24,288 nucleotides of DNA from UBA2287 sp037442025 (GCA_037442025.1 JBBIRB010000040.1:1-24288); one strand, 5' to 3'; positions 1 to 8,507 are shown, counted from the first letter of the stretch. The notes: generated from the letters alone by a model not told the origin. Made by a program: numbers and translations.

Positions 1-28
1 ATTCATAAACTCGATTAATTTATATTTT

Positions 29-50
29 AAAGCCCCGAAAGGGGCTTTTT
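29..50 (+). terminator. Rho-independent terminator of a gene left of the window
   Basis: AAAGCCCC, loop GAAA, then GGGGCTTTTT: a GC-rich stem with a GNRA-type loop followed by a T run. It closes a transcription unit that enters from the left edge and isolates the cation transporter operon. The stem is near symmetric, so it could work in both directions. Confidence 0.85.
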
Positions 51-53
51 CAA

Positions 54-85
54 TTGTTCTAATATTCATTAAAAGGTTACTTTTG
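54..85 (+). promoter_or_regulatory. Bacteroidota-type promoter for the CDF transporter operon
   Basis: The -7 box TACTTTTG (78-85) is a perfect TAnnTTTG match. A TTG at 54-56 lies 21 bp upstream, in the usual place for the -33 element. Transcription would start about 15-20 bases before the ATG at 109, giving a short leader with no Shine-Dalgarno, as is usual for the phylum. Confidence 0.6.
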
Positions 86-108
86 TAATGATTATTTAAG
101 AGTTTACT

Positions 109-990
109 ATGGCATTAGTTGGTCAGAATATTTCCAAAAATCAGAAACTCGCTGAGGTTGAAGGCTGGGTATCGATTGTTGCTAACATTTTTCTTTTTGC
201 CGTGAAATACTGGGCAGGAGTGGTAACCGGATCGGTTGCTATTATTGCCGATGCGTGGCACACATTATCCGACTCGCTAAGTTCGGTTTTTGTTATTGTA
301 GGAGCTAAAATGTCAACTAAGCCTGCCGATAAGGATCATCCTTTTGGTCACGGACGAGCCGAACTTATTGCATCTATTCTAATCGGCTCGCTGCTTGGGG
401 TAATTGCTTATTCCTTCATTATTGAAGGCATTTCGGCTTTGCAAGAGCATAAACTGGCCAATTTTGGCACATTGGCTATTGTTGTTACTGTTGCATCCAT
501 ACTCATTAAGGAGGGAATGGCTCAGTATGCCTTTTGGATTTACCGCAAAACCAAAATGCAGTCGGTAAGAGCCGATGGTTGGCATCACAGGAGCGATGCC
601 ATTTCTTCAGTTGTTGTTTTGGCAGGCATTATTCTGGGGCGTTTTTACTGGTGGATGGACGGCGTTTTGGGAATAGTTGTGGCCATTCTTATTTTACATG
701 CAGCATACACCATCATTCGCTCTTCGGGAAGTTCAATAATGGGCGAAAAACCCGATGAGAAATTTATTGACGAAATTAAATCGATTTGTATTGAGTCTGC
801 TGGGTTCAACGTTTTTCCGCATCACTTTCATTTGCATAACTACGTATACCATAAGGAACTTACATTTCATATTTTTTTAAAAGGAGAAATGACCATTGAG
901 AAGGGGCACGAAATTGCCAATAAAATTGAATGCGATATTTTTAATAGGTATGGCGTTGAAACCACAATTCATATTGAACCTAAGAAGTAA
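109..990 (+). CDS. Cation diffusion facilitator (CDF) family transporter, zinc type
   Basis: An inner-membrane proton-coupled metal exporter of 293 residues, the usual CDF length. An N-terminal domain of about six membrane segments (residues about 20-205) is followed by a cytoplasmic ferredoxin-like metal-sensing domain (about 210-293) rich in His (FPHHFHLHNYVYH). The transport site is visible as HxxxD in segment 2 (H51, D55, in DAWHTLSD) and HxxxD in segment 5 (H159, D163, in DGWHHRSD). The family signature DHPFGHGRAE sits between segments 2 and 3. HxxxD on both helices is the pattern of Zn/Cd exporters, whereas FieF-like iron/zinc pumps have DxxxD in segment 2. The exact metal is inferred. 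It is the first gene of an operon and the next gene starts 3 bp after its stop. Confidence 0.93.
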   Translation: MALVGQNISKNQKLAEVEGWVSIVANIFLFAVKYWAGVVTGSVAIIADAWHTLSDSLSSVFVIVGAKMSTKPADKDHPFGHGRAELIASILIGSLLGVIAYSFIIEGISALQEHKLANFGTLAIVVTVASILIKEGMAQYAFWIYRKTKMQSVRADGWHHRSDAISSVVVLAGIILGRFYWWMDGVLGIVVAILILHAAYTIIRSSGSSIMGEKPDEKFIDEIKSICIESAGFNVFPHHFHLHNYVYHKELTFHIFLKGEMTIEKGHEIANKIECDIFNRYGVETTIHIEPKK

Positions 991-993
991 ACT

Positions 994-1671
994 GTGAGTA
1001 CTGAACAAAATTTATTGCAATTAAAAGGGCAAATTCCTGCAGGAGTTACGCTAATTGCTGTTTCAAAAACCCATTCTGCCAAACTTGTAATGCAGGCCTA
1101 CAATGCCGGGCAGCGAGTTTTTGGCGAAAACAGGGTGCAGGAGCTTCTTTCCAAGCAGCCAATTCTGCCTGCCGATATCGAATGGCATTTAATTGGTCAT
1201 CTTCAAACCAATAAGGTTAAGTATATTGCTCCATTCGTTGCGCTTATTCATTCGGTTGATAGCTTAAAACTTTTAAAAGAGATAAATAAGGAGGCGGCGA
1301 AAAATAGTAGGGTAATCGATTGCCTTTTGCAAGTTTATATTGCCCAGGAGGAAACAAAGTTTGGCCTATCGCAGGAGGAGCTTTTCGAACTTATTGAGAA
1401 TCCGGAAGTGGGAAGTTTAAAAAATTGCCGCATTGTTGGTCTTATGGGAATGGCAACTTTCACCGATAATGAAAATCAGATTCGAAATGAATTCCGAATG
1501 CTTAAAGGTATTTTCGATACCATAAAAGTTCGGTATAATTATTTAAGTCCATATTTTAATGAAATTTCAATGGGCATGTCGAGCGATTATGCCATTGCCA
1601 TCGAGGAGGGAACTACCATGATTAGGGTGGGTAGTGCAATTTTTGGCGAGAGGGAATACAATGGTGCCTAA
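994..1671 (+). CDS. yggS: YggS family pyridoxal-5'-phosphate homeostasis protein (PLPBP)
   Basis: A cytosolic PLP-binding protein with an alanine-racemase-like TIM barrel and no known catalysis. The family buffers PLP and affects amino-acid and B6 balance. It has 225 residues, the normal length. Visible signatures are AVSKT with the PLP lysine K25, FGENRVQE, HLIGHLQTNKVK, and the C-terminal MGMSSDYAIAIEEG and RVGSAIFGER motifs that hold the phosphate. The start is GTG, 3 bp after the transporter stop; the start is supported by how close it lies to the conserved first strand. It probably shares the promoter at 54-85, although a functional link to metal export is not evident. Confidence 0.93.
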   Translation: MSTEQNLLQLKGQIPAGVTLIAVSKTHSAKLVMQAYNAGQRVFGENRVQELLSKQPILPADIEWHLIGHLQTNKVKYIAPFVALIHSVDSLKLLKEINKEAAKNSRVIDCLLQVYIAQEETKFGLSQEELFELIENPEVGSLKNCRIVGLMGMATFTDNENQIRNEFRMLKGIFDTIKVRYNYLSPYFNEISMGMSSDYAIAIEEGTTMIRVGSAIFGEREYNGA

Positions 1672-1732
1672 AAAAGCGTTATTTTAGGCTCACTTTTATA
1701 AGCGTTGAATAGCAGAATTAAACTAAAAATAT

Positions 1733-2710
1733 ATGAAGAAGCTTGAAACAAATTATATGGGTTTAAACCTTAAAAATCCTGTAATAGTAAGCAGTTCGGG
1801 TTTAACATCCAATGTCGATTCAATAAAAAAGTTAGAAGATAACCTGGCCGCAGCGGTTGTGCTCAAATCGCTTTTCGAGGAGCAAATACTTCACGAAGCA
1901 GGCTCATTGGGTGTTCATACCGATTACCCCGAAGCCGACGACTACCTTCGTGCGTATGTTACAAGTAACAATGTAGAAAAGTATTTGGAGCTGATTGCCA
2001 AAGCGAAGTCGGCCGTTTCAATTCCTGTTATTGCCAGTATTAATTGCGTTTCGGCATCGAATTGGGTCGATTTTGCTGCTAAAATTCAGCAGGCAGGTGC
2101 CGATGCTCTCGAGGTAAACGTTTTTGTACTACCTACCGATGCCCGCAAATCGGCCGACGAGTACGAAAAGGTGTATTTCACCCTTGCCGAGAAACTGAAA
2201 GAAGTCATCAGTATCCCTGTAGCCTTTAAACTGGGCGACCATTTTACAAACCCCATCAGGGTTGTTGAGCAGCTGTGGTACCGAAACGTAAAGGGTGTAG
2301 TGCTCTTCAATCGTTTTTTTGCTCCCGACATTGATATTGAAAAAATGAAGGTGGTTTCGGCTGAGGTATTCAGCAATCCTGCCGACCTGCGCGACACCCT
2401 TCGATGGGTTGCTTTGGCAAGCAATAAGGTCGAAAAAATTGATATTTCAGCATCAACGGGAGTTCATAATGGCGAGGCGGCAATTAAATTGCTACTGGCC
2501 GGAGCCAAAACTGTTCAGGTTTGCTCAGCAATATACCGGAATGGCCATGGACACCTAAAGGGTGTTGTTGAAAAAATTGAGCAGTGGATGGCTCAAAAGG
2601 GCTACAAATCGGTTGAAGAGTTTAGGGGAACCATGGGCTATGGTAAGATTGGTGATCCTGCAGTTTACGAGCGTAGCCAGTTTATGAAGTACTATTCAAG
2701 CCACGATTAA
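1733..2710 (+). CDS. Dihydroorotate dehydrogenase-like flavoprotein
   Basis: A 325-residue TIM-barrel protein of the class 1 dihydroorotate dehydrogenase family. The N-terminus (TNYMGLNLKNPVIVSSSGLT) and the C-terminal FMN-phosphate region (SASTGVHNGEAAIKLLLAGA, then VQVCSAIYRNG) match the family. The central substrate loop does not: true PyrD proteins carry NxSCPN here, while this protein reads EVNVFVLPTDAR. So an FMN fold is likely, but oxidation of dihydroorotate is doubtful; I therefore give no pyrD symbol. Similar proteins annotated only as 'dihydroorotate dehydrogenase-like' are common in Bacteroidota (recalled, not checked). A 61-bp gap follows yggS and a strong terminator follows the stop. 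Confidence 0.82.
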   Translation: MKKLETNYMGLNLKNPVIVSSSGLTSNVDSIKKLEDNLAAAVVLKSLFEEQILHEAGSLGVHTDYPEADDYLRAYVTSNNVEKYLELIAKAKSAVSIPVIASINCVSASNWVDFAAKIQQAGADALEVNVFVLPTDARKSADEYEKVYFTLAEKLKEVISIPVAFKLGDHFTNPIRVVEQLWYRNVKGVVLFNRFFAPDIDIEKMKVVSAEVFSNPADLRDTLRWVALASNKVEKIDISASTGVHNGEAAIKLLLAGAKTVQVCSAIYRNGHGHLKGVVEKIEQWMAQKGYKSVEEFRGTMGYGKIGDPAVYERSQFMKYYSSHD

Positions 2711-2715
2711 CCTTT

Positions 2716-2733
2716 CCATTTTATATAAAATGG
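2716..2733. repeat. Perfect 18-bp palindrome beside the terminator
   Basis: CCATTTTATATAAAATGG is fully self-complementary. It ends exactly where the terminator stem begins. It could form a second small hairpin or mark a protein binding site; as an AT-rich cruciform next to a terminator it may simply be part of a composite bidirectional terminator. Confidence 0.5.
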
Positions 2734-2769
2734 AGAACGGCCCTTACGAGGCCGTTCTTTTTGTTTTTT
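2734..2769 (+). terminator. Rho-independent terminator after the DHOD-like gene
   Basis: The stem AGAACGGCC (2734-2742) and GGCCGTTCT (2750-2758) closes loop CTTACGA and is followed by a T-rich tail to 2769. The stop codon of the convergent minus-strand gene (TTA at 2744-2746) lies in the loop, so the hairpin is shared by both convergent genes. A perfect 18-bp palindrome (2716-2733) touches its left foot. Confidence 0.85.
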
Positions 2770-3280
2770 CGAGGATGCTAACCATTTCAAGCAGGAGCAG
2801 CTGTTTATCGCGATTCGATTTGGTAATATGCACTTTAACGCGCTTAATAAGCTCGTCGAGTTGAGACACACTAAAGCCATCGATGTTATTTTCAATTACC
2901 GTAAACGCCTCAAAAGCAGTTTGATATTCGGCGCTGCATAGTATTTCGAAGAAAATATCGATATGCTCAGAGAAATCGAGTCGACTTTGCCAGCACGCGG
3001 TAACTATATCGGTAACATCCTTCTGAGGAAAGTTCGATTTGAGGAATTGAATAAAATGTGTTGTAGCCTCTTTGTCTTTTATGTCGGTAATAAATTCAAT
3101 TACGGTTTTTTTTAGCTGCTCGTTCTTTTTGCTAATAAGAATATTGAAAAGATACGGAAGAATGAATATGCCACCACTCTCTCTGAGTTCGAGTAGCATG
3201 GCAATAGCCTGTTCATCGGAAGATTTTTCGAGGGCTAGAAGTATTTTACTCTGATAATCTGTATTTTGATTCAAATTCAT
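2744..3280 (-). CDS. Hypothetical alpha-helical (HEAT-like) cytosolic protein
   Basis: 178 residues, no signal peptide and no membrane segment. The sequence is almost entirely predicted helix in alternating pairs: AIAMLLELRESGG..., LPYLFNILISKKNEQLKKTVIEFI, and later AFEAFTVIENNI and LDELIKRVKVHI. The spacing of about 35-40 residues resembles HEAT or armadillo repeats, so a scaffold or binding role is the best inference; I do not recognise a named family. It is convergent with the DHOD-like gene, and its stop lies inside the loop of the shared terminator. A TAnnTTTG box lies about 19 bp upstream of its ATG. Confidence 0.75.
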   Translation of the reverse strand: MNLNQNTDYQSKILLALEKSSDEQAIAMLLELRESGGIFILPYLFNILISKKNEQLKKTVIEFITDIKDKEATTHFIQFLKSNFPQKDVTDIVTACWQSRLDFSEHIDIFFEILCSAEYQTAFEAFTVIENNIDGFSVSQLDELIKRVKVHITKSNRDKQLLLLEMVSILEKTKRTAS

Positions 3281-3298
3281 AGGATTCTAGTTGGCCTG

Positions 3299-3306
3299 CA
3301 AATGTA
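3299..3306 (-). promoter_or_regulatory. -7 box (TACATTTG) upstream of the helical-repeat gene
   Basis: Read on the minus strand, this is a perfect TAnnTTTG, 18 bp from the ATG. The expected -33 element is weak: the nearest TTTG is 25 bp away (3332-3335). The leader would be only about a dozen bases. Confidence 0.45.
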
Positions 3307-3475
3307 ATATGTTTTCATTTATTTTTAATGCCAAAATTCAAGCACATATTATTTTATATTTTTTGTAAATGAGTGTTAAATGCACTTTTATTGTTTTTTG
3401 TGCATGCATGTTGTAAAAAAATTATATTTTTACTTCACCTAACAATCATTTTTATCGTATACATCGAAAATTCGA

Positions 3476-4396
3476 ATGAGTATGGCTCGAAGTTCTTTTG
3501 TGAAAAGTCTTATTGGAACAACAATCGTTGTAATTGTCTTATTAGCAGTTGGTTGTTCTTCCGATGGGGATAAGAAGAAAAAAATTGAGGTAGACATGAA
3601 CGATGTTGAAAATGCCGACGGCCTTAAGTCGAGCATTCAGTCGGCGCGTCAAATATTCTACTCGCTTCCTTCGCCCCTCGAAACGGCTATGATTTTAAAA
3701 CGTGCCGGAGCAAAGTATAATGAACAAATATTGAATCCAGTTGAAAATATTTCGAAATATACAACAAACAAAAGCATGGCGCTCAATTTGGGCATTTACA
3801 GTACCAATTTGAGTTATGCCAGTTTGTTCGACCAAACTCAGGCATCTATTAAATATATGGCGGCTTCAAAAAAAATGGCTGAAAATCTGGGGATCCTCAA
3901 TGCCATTGATAACACAGTTATTCAACGTTTGGAAGAAAATGTGAATAACCGAGAGGTTATTATGGATATAATTTCTGAAACCTTTTTAAACACCAATTCC
4001 ATTCTCGAAGAAAACGACAGAGTAGCCATTGGCTCAATTATATTGGTGGGTGGGTGGATAGAAGGCCTTTACATAGCCACATCGCTGGTTGACAATTTAT
4101 CGATAGCCGACAATGAGCTAATTGACCGGATAGTTGACCAGAAAATATCGTTGGGCACGGTGCTTAAGTTATTAGAGCAGCACGCCTCCAATCCCGATGT
4201 GAGAGAGGTTACTAAAGACATTCTGGAATTGAAAGCGATTTACGATCAAATTCAAATATCCAGCTCCCAAGTTGAAGCCGTTCAACAGGGTGGTGTAACA
4301 ACCCTTCGTTCGCAAAACGTAGTAACAGTTACCCCCGATACATTCCAAAAATTGAAACAAAAAGTACATGCAATTCGAAAGAGTTATACATTGTAA
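3476..4396 (+). CDS. Hypothetical lipoprotein
   Basis: 306 residues with an N-terminal lipoprotein signal: basic residues, a hydrophobic stretch (IGTTIVVIVLL) and lipobox LAVGC with the lipidated Cys at 27. The residues after the Cys (SSDGD, then four Lys) are polar and charged, and Ser at +2 suggests outer-membrane sorting. The mature part is mostly helical, with no family I recognise. The ATG at 3482 (MARSS) is an equally good start, since the first start adds only two residues. One base separates its stop from the next secreted protein, so the two are probably co-translated and may act together in the periplasm. A degenerate -7 box (TATATTTT, 3423-3430) with TTTG at 3397-3400 lies upstream. 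Confidence 0.82.
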   Translation: MSMARSSFVKSLIGTTIVVIVLLAVGCSSDGDKKKKIEVDMNDVENADGLKSSIQSARQIFYSLPSPLETAMILKRAGAKYNEQILNPVENISKYTTNKSMALNLGIYSTNLSYASLFDQTQASIKYMAASKKMAENLGILNAIDNTVIQRLEENVNNREVIMDIISETFLNTNSILEENDRVAIGSIILVGGWIEGLYIATSLVDNLSIADNELIDRIVDQKISLGTVLKLLEQHASNPDVREVTKDILELKAIYDQIQISSSQVEAVQQGGVTTLRSQNVVTVTPDTFQKLKQKVHAIRKSYTL

Positions 4397-4397
4397 A

Positions 4398-4850
4398 ATG
4401 CCATTGTCTATGAGAACTCTTACAATCATATTTTTTCTTGGAGTATTCCTTCTGAATCCGTTTGCTTCAAGTGCTCAGTGTAAAAATTTTGCAAAAAAGG
4501 TTTGCAAACTCGAGTTATCGCCATATATACACGATGGAAACTTCAATGCAGCCATTCTAACCGAAGGGGAGGATGCTGAACTTTTTAAAACTTTTTATGC
4601 AGGGCAAGAATATAGAATTGCAGTTTGCGGTTCCGAATCGATAACTAAGGTCGAATTTAAGGTAATGGATGTTGATCGTAGGGTTTTGTACACGAATGTT
4701 TCTAAAAATTTTTCACCAGTTTGGGACTTCAAAGTTGAGTCAACCCAACAACTTATTATTTCGGTATTGGTTCATAGTAATCCCAATAGCCGTCCCGAAA
4801 ACCTCTCGAGTGGGTGTGTTGCCATAATGTTCGGTTTAAAAACCAACTAA
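4398..4850 (+). CDS. Hypothetical secreted protein
   Basis: About 150 residues. I choose ATG 4398 (MPLSMRTL), one base after the lipoprotein stop; ATG 4410 (MRTLTII) is also possible, and the reading frame upstream of 4398 only overlaps the lipoprotein gene. A classical signal peptide (TIIFFLGVFLLNPFASSAQ) ends in the SAQ-type cleavage site common in Bacteroidota, so the mature protein would start at the Gln or Cys. The mature part is short, beta-rich and contains four cysteines (CKNFAKKVC near the N-terminus, then VCGSES and GCVAIMF), compatible with two periplasmic disulfides. No family recognised. It is followed by a strong terminator and pairs with the lipoprotein upstream. Confidence 0.75.
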   Translation: MPLSMRTLTIIFFLGVFLLNPFASSAQCKNFAKKVCKLELSPYIHDGNFNAAILTEGEDAELFKTFYAGQEYRIAVCGSESITKVEFKVMDVDRRVLYTNVSKNFSPVWDFKVESTQQLIISVLVHSNPNSRPENLSSGCVAIMFGLKTN

Positions 4851-4866
4851 AAAAATATTTGTACTT

Positions 4867-4892
4867 AAAAAAGCCGCATTAGCGGCTTTTTT
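4867..4892 (+). terminator. Bidirectional terminator between the secreted-protein gene and uvrA
   Basis: AAAAAAGCCGC, loop ATTA, GCGGCTTTTTT is a perfect 11-bp inverted repeat with T runs on both strands. It therefore ends the plus-strand pair and the minus-strand uvrA. The restored uvrA stop codon (4891-4893) overlaps its right edge. Confidence 0.9.
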
Positions 4893-7694
4893 ATTGCAAT
4901 TTAGTTTTTAAAAATTTTGCGGTAGCTGATTTTTTGACTTTTACCAATTCCTCCGGGGGGCCCTCAAATATAAGCTCTCCTCCCTTGTCACCTCCGTCGG
5001 GCCCCAGATCAATAACCCAATCGGCACACTTAATAACATCGAGGTTGTGCTCAATTATTACCAAACTGTGACCTTTCGAATCAGCGAGTTGAACGCGTCG
5101 AGCAGCTTGTGGGTGTCGTGAAAATGAAGTCCTGTGGTGGGTTCGTCGAATATAAATAGGTGTGGGTGTATAGCCTGATCTTTTTGGAGGTAGTACGCTA
5201 ACTTAACGCGTTGGCTTTCGCCACCGCTAAGGGTACTCGACGATTGTCCCAATTTAATGTAGCCAAGGCCCACATCCTGCAAGGGTTTTAACCTGTTAAC
5301 TATGCGGTTATTATTGGTGTTTTTTTCCTCTTCGAAAAACTCAATGGCTTGATTTACTGTCATCTCCAGTATGTCGAAAACGCTTTTTTCTCTGTACTTA
5401 ACCTCAAGAACTTCGTCCTTAAAACGCTTTCCTTTACACTGTTCGCAAATGAGTGTTACATCGGCCATAAATTGCATTTCTACCTTTATAAATCCTTCTC
5501 CCTGGCATTCCTCGCATCGACCACCTGCAATGTTGAACGAGAAGTGCGAAGGCTTAAAGTTCATGCGTGTAGCATAGGGTAACTCCGATAGCATTTTACG
5601 AATCTCATCGTAGGCTTTAATATAAGTAACCGGATTTGAACGAGACGAACGGCCAATGGGATTCTGGTCAACCATTTCAATGCCTTTAAGCAAATGGAGG
5701 TCACCTCCAATTTTGTTGAAAAGGCCGGGCTTTTCGCCAGTGCCCACTATATGCCTTGAAACCGCTGGGTAAAGAATTCGTCGAATGAGGGAAGATTTTC
5801 CAGAGCCGCTAACCCCAGTAACCGCTACCATGCAGTTAAGAGGAATTTTAATATCGATATTTTTTAAATTGTTTTCCCTCGCTCCGCTTATAGTCAGAAA
5901 ATTGCTCCAATTTCGGCGTAATTCGGGAATGGCAATAGCCTCCTGCGTATTTAAATATTTGGCTGTAAGCCCACCGCTTTTTTCTAATAAACTCAAAAGA
6001 GTTCCCTCAAAAACAACTTCACCCCCTTTTCTTCCCGCTAATGGCCCAATATCGATAATATGATCGGCTGAACGAATGATTTCCTCGTCGTGCTCAACAA
6101 CCACAACAGTGTTTCCCAAATCGCGAAGCGATTTTAAAACTCCAATTAGCTTATATGTGTCTCTTGGGTGTAGTCCTATACTTGGTTCATCGAGAATGTA
6201 AAGTGAGCCAACTAGCGAAGAGCCTAACGAAGTAGCCAAGTTTATGCGTTGACTTTCGCCTCCCGATAGCGTATTCGACAATCGGTTGAGTGTTAGGTAT
6301 CCTAAACCAACATTACTTAAAAATGCTAAGCGCTTTCGAATTTCGATAAGGATGCGTTTTGCAACCCTTTCTTCGAAATCGGTTAGGCAGAAATTGTTGA
6401 AAACTTCAACGAGTTCGTTAATAGGTACATTTACTAGGTCGCTTATGGTTTTACCGCATACCTTAACATACTGAGTTTCTTTTCGCAAACGGGAACCATT
6501 GCATTCGGGGCAAATGGTTTTTCCCATATAGCGAGAAAGCATGATTCTATTTTGAATTTTATATTTATGTTGTTCCAAATATTCGAAAAAGGGTTTAATA
6601 CCCATAAACCCGCTTCGCCCATTCCATAGTATGTCTTTCTCTTGGTTGGTAAGTTGAAAATAGGGCCGATGAATGGGAAAACTCCACTGGGCTGCATGTG
6701 CTAGAAAATACGATTTATAGTTGCTCATGCTTTCACCTTTCCAGCAGGCAACTGCATCCTGATAAACCGAAAGGCTCTGGTCGGGGATTACCAGATTTTC
6801 GTCGATACCAATTACCTTACCATAACCCTCGCAATTAGGACAAGCGCCAAGTGGATTATTAAAACTAAAAAGATGCACCGAAGGCTCTTCGAATTGAATA
6901 CCATCTGCATTGAAATTGCTCGAGAATTCCAACTCGCTTCTCTCGTCATCGGTTAATGTAACAATAATGCAGCGTCCATGACCCTTTGCAAAAGCAGTTT
7001 GAACCGAGTCGGCACATCGGCTCAGAAATTCCTCATCGTGCGATACTGCATAACGGTCAATTACTAAACGCAGGTTTGCTTGAGATAGAGAGAGCAAATG
7101 ACGCCACTCCTCTGAGTCGATACGATAGATAGAATTATCAACTTCAATACGTGTAAAACCCTCCTGCGATAGGCATAAGAGAATGTTTTCAGGATTGCTT
7201 TTATTATCGGTTTCAATGGGTGAAAGTAGCAGTTGCTTTGTACCTGTTGGCCTTGATGCAATGAAGTTAACAACATCGGTAACCGAATGGCTTTTCACTT
7301 CAACGCCCGAAATCGGTGAGAAAGTGCGCCCAATTCTGGCATAAAGCAACTTGAGGTATTCGTATATTTCGGTGGTAGTTCCAACGGTTGAGCGTGGATT
7401 TTGGGAGATAACCTTTTGTTCTATGGCAATTGCGGGAGGTATCCCTGTAATTGAGTCGACTTCGGGCTTATTAATTCTTCCCAAAAACTGACGGGCATAC
7501 GACGAAAGGCTCTCAACATATCGCCTTTGCCCTTCGGCATAAAGCGTATCGAATGCAAGCGACGACTTTCCCGACCCAGAAAGGCCCGTGATAACAATCA
7601 ATTTATTGCGCGGAATATCTACGCTTATATTTTTAAGGTTATGAACCCTTGCCCCTTTAACCGAAATACAGTTCGAAACGTTGGTTTTGCTCAT
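4891..7694 (-). CDS. uvrA: UvrA, excinuclease ABC subunit A, frameshifted near the 3' end
   Basis: DNA damage recognition ATPase of nucleotide excision repair. Visible parts: Walker A GLSGSGKSS (residues about 37-45), ABC signature LSGGESQR twice, LDEPSIGLHPRD and FDEPTTGLHFHD Walker B regions, a second Walker A GVSGSGKSSL, and the C-terminal zinc module CEEC...CEQC. The first continuous frame stops at 5058 with the non-family tail RKVTVW. The missing end is present in the next frame: GHSLVIIEHNLDVIKCADW continuing through DLGPDGGDKGG to a stop at 4891-4893. One base is missing around 5072-5076 (plus strand CCTTT, minus strand AAAGG). Restored, it has about 934 residues, normal for UvrA. The start is ATG 7694 (MSKTNVS); the TTG three codons upstream is less likely. 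The first CxxC of zinc finger 1 is absent (FNADGIQFEEP). Either a recent mutation or a homopolymer sequencing error explains the shift. Confidence 0.92.
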
Positions 7695-7712
7695 GAAATC
7701 CAATTAAACCTG

Positions 7713-7720
7713 CAAATTTA
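7713..7720 (-). promoter_or_regulatory. -7 box (TAAATTTG) of the uvrA promoter
   Basis: A perfect TAnnTTTG on the minus strand, 18 bp upstream of the uvrA ATG at 7694. The -33 region has no clear TTTG (a TTAAAG lies roughly in place). No SOS (LexA-like) palindrome was recognised here. Confidence 0.45.
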
Positions 7721-7907
7721 TCCATTTTTATCCACTTTAACTTTAAACCCTTTAACTAAATTTTTGAGAGCAATGAAGCCTTTTTTTTCTAAAGTTTTGA
7801 GTATGTGAAAAAAAATTAGTTATTTGGCACAATAAATGCTTAACCAAAAACTGAAATTCAAAAGGAGGACTGCCTATAGATCAATTCTACCCAATAACCA
7901 ATAAACC

Positions 7908-7914
7908 AAGGAGG
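7908..7914 (+). promoter_or_regulatory. Strong Shine-Dalgarno fixing the TTG start of the sigma factor
   Basis: AAGGAGG lies 5 bases before TTG 7920. Such a full Shine-Dalgarno is unusual for this phylum and for this window, and it decides the non-ATG start. A second copy, AAAGGAGG, lies at 7861-7868, about 47 bases upstream, without an obvious start codon behind it. Confidence 0.7.
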
Positions 7915-7919
7915 TAGTT

Positions 7920-8507
7920 TTGGAACCTTACAACCCATCTGATTATGAACTCGTTCAGCAGTTCACGTCAGGCAGTCAAAAAGCAATTGAAACGCTTATT
8001 CGTCGTCATCATAAAAGAGTATACGGCTATATTCTATTGCTTGTTAAAAACCCTACAATAGCTGAGGATATTTTTCAGGATACCATTGTTAAGGTTATTC
8101 GATCGCTTCAGGAGGGTCGTTACGCCGATAACGGACGTTTTGTTTCGTGGGTTATGCGCATTGCGCATAATTTAATTATCGATTATTTCCGCAAGGAAAA
8201 GCAAATGAAAATGGTTTCGAAAGACAATGGTGCGGTTGATGTATTCAACTCTCCTCGTTTTTCGGAAAAGAATATTGAGGAGGATCTGGTTTACGATCAG
8301 GTTCTTACCGATGTCCGTTCGCTGGTTGATAGGCTGCCCGAGGAGCAGAAGGAGGTGGTATTGCTTCGGCATTATGTAGGTCTCAGCTTTAAAGAAATTG
8401 CCGAACAAACCAATGTGAGTATAAATACTGCTTTGGGTCGCATGCGGTATGCCCTTATTAATATGCGCAAACTTATGGAGGAAAGTAATCTTTCACTTTC
8501 AGTATAA
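7920..8507 (+). CDS. ECF-type RNA polymerase sigma-70 family factor
   Basis: 195 residues, typical for an extracytoplasmic-function sigma factor with only regions 2 and 4. Region 2 (about 25-95) shows LIRRHHKRVYGYILLL, the core-binding DIFQDTIVKV and the -10 recognition part SWVMRIAHNLIIDYFRKEK. Region 4 (about 130-185) shows LPEEQKEVVLLRHYVGLSF and the helix-turn-helix FKEIAEQTNVSINTALGRMR. The start is TTG at 7920, supported by AAGGAGG 5 bases upstream. No full anti-sigma factor follows; instead a small protein gene lies 60 bp downstream. In Bacteroidales, ECF genes with this layout occur as general housekeeping-like regulators; the target genes cannot be told from the window. Confidence 0.93.
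   Translation: MEPYNPSDYELVQQFTSGSQKAIETLIRRHHKRVYGYILLLVKNPTIAEDIFQDTIVKVIRSLQEGRYADNGRFVSWVMRIAHNLIIDYFRKEKQMKMVSKDNGAVDVFNSPRFSEKNIEEDLVYDQVLTDVRSLVDRLPEEQKEVVLLRHYVGLSFKEIAEQTNVSINTALGRMRYALINMRKLMEESNLSLSV

Noticed and set aside
7064..7276. Minus-strand frames inside uvrA and similar antisense frames inside the giant gene
   Set aside because: They are shadows of well-conserved coding frames and carry no family signature.
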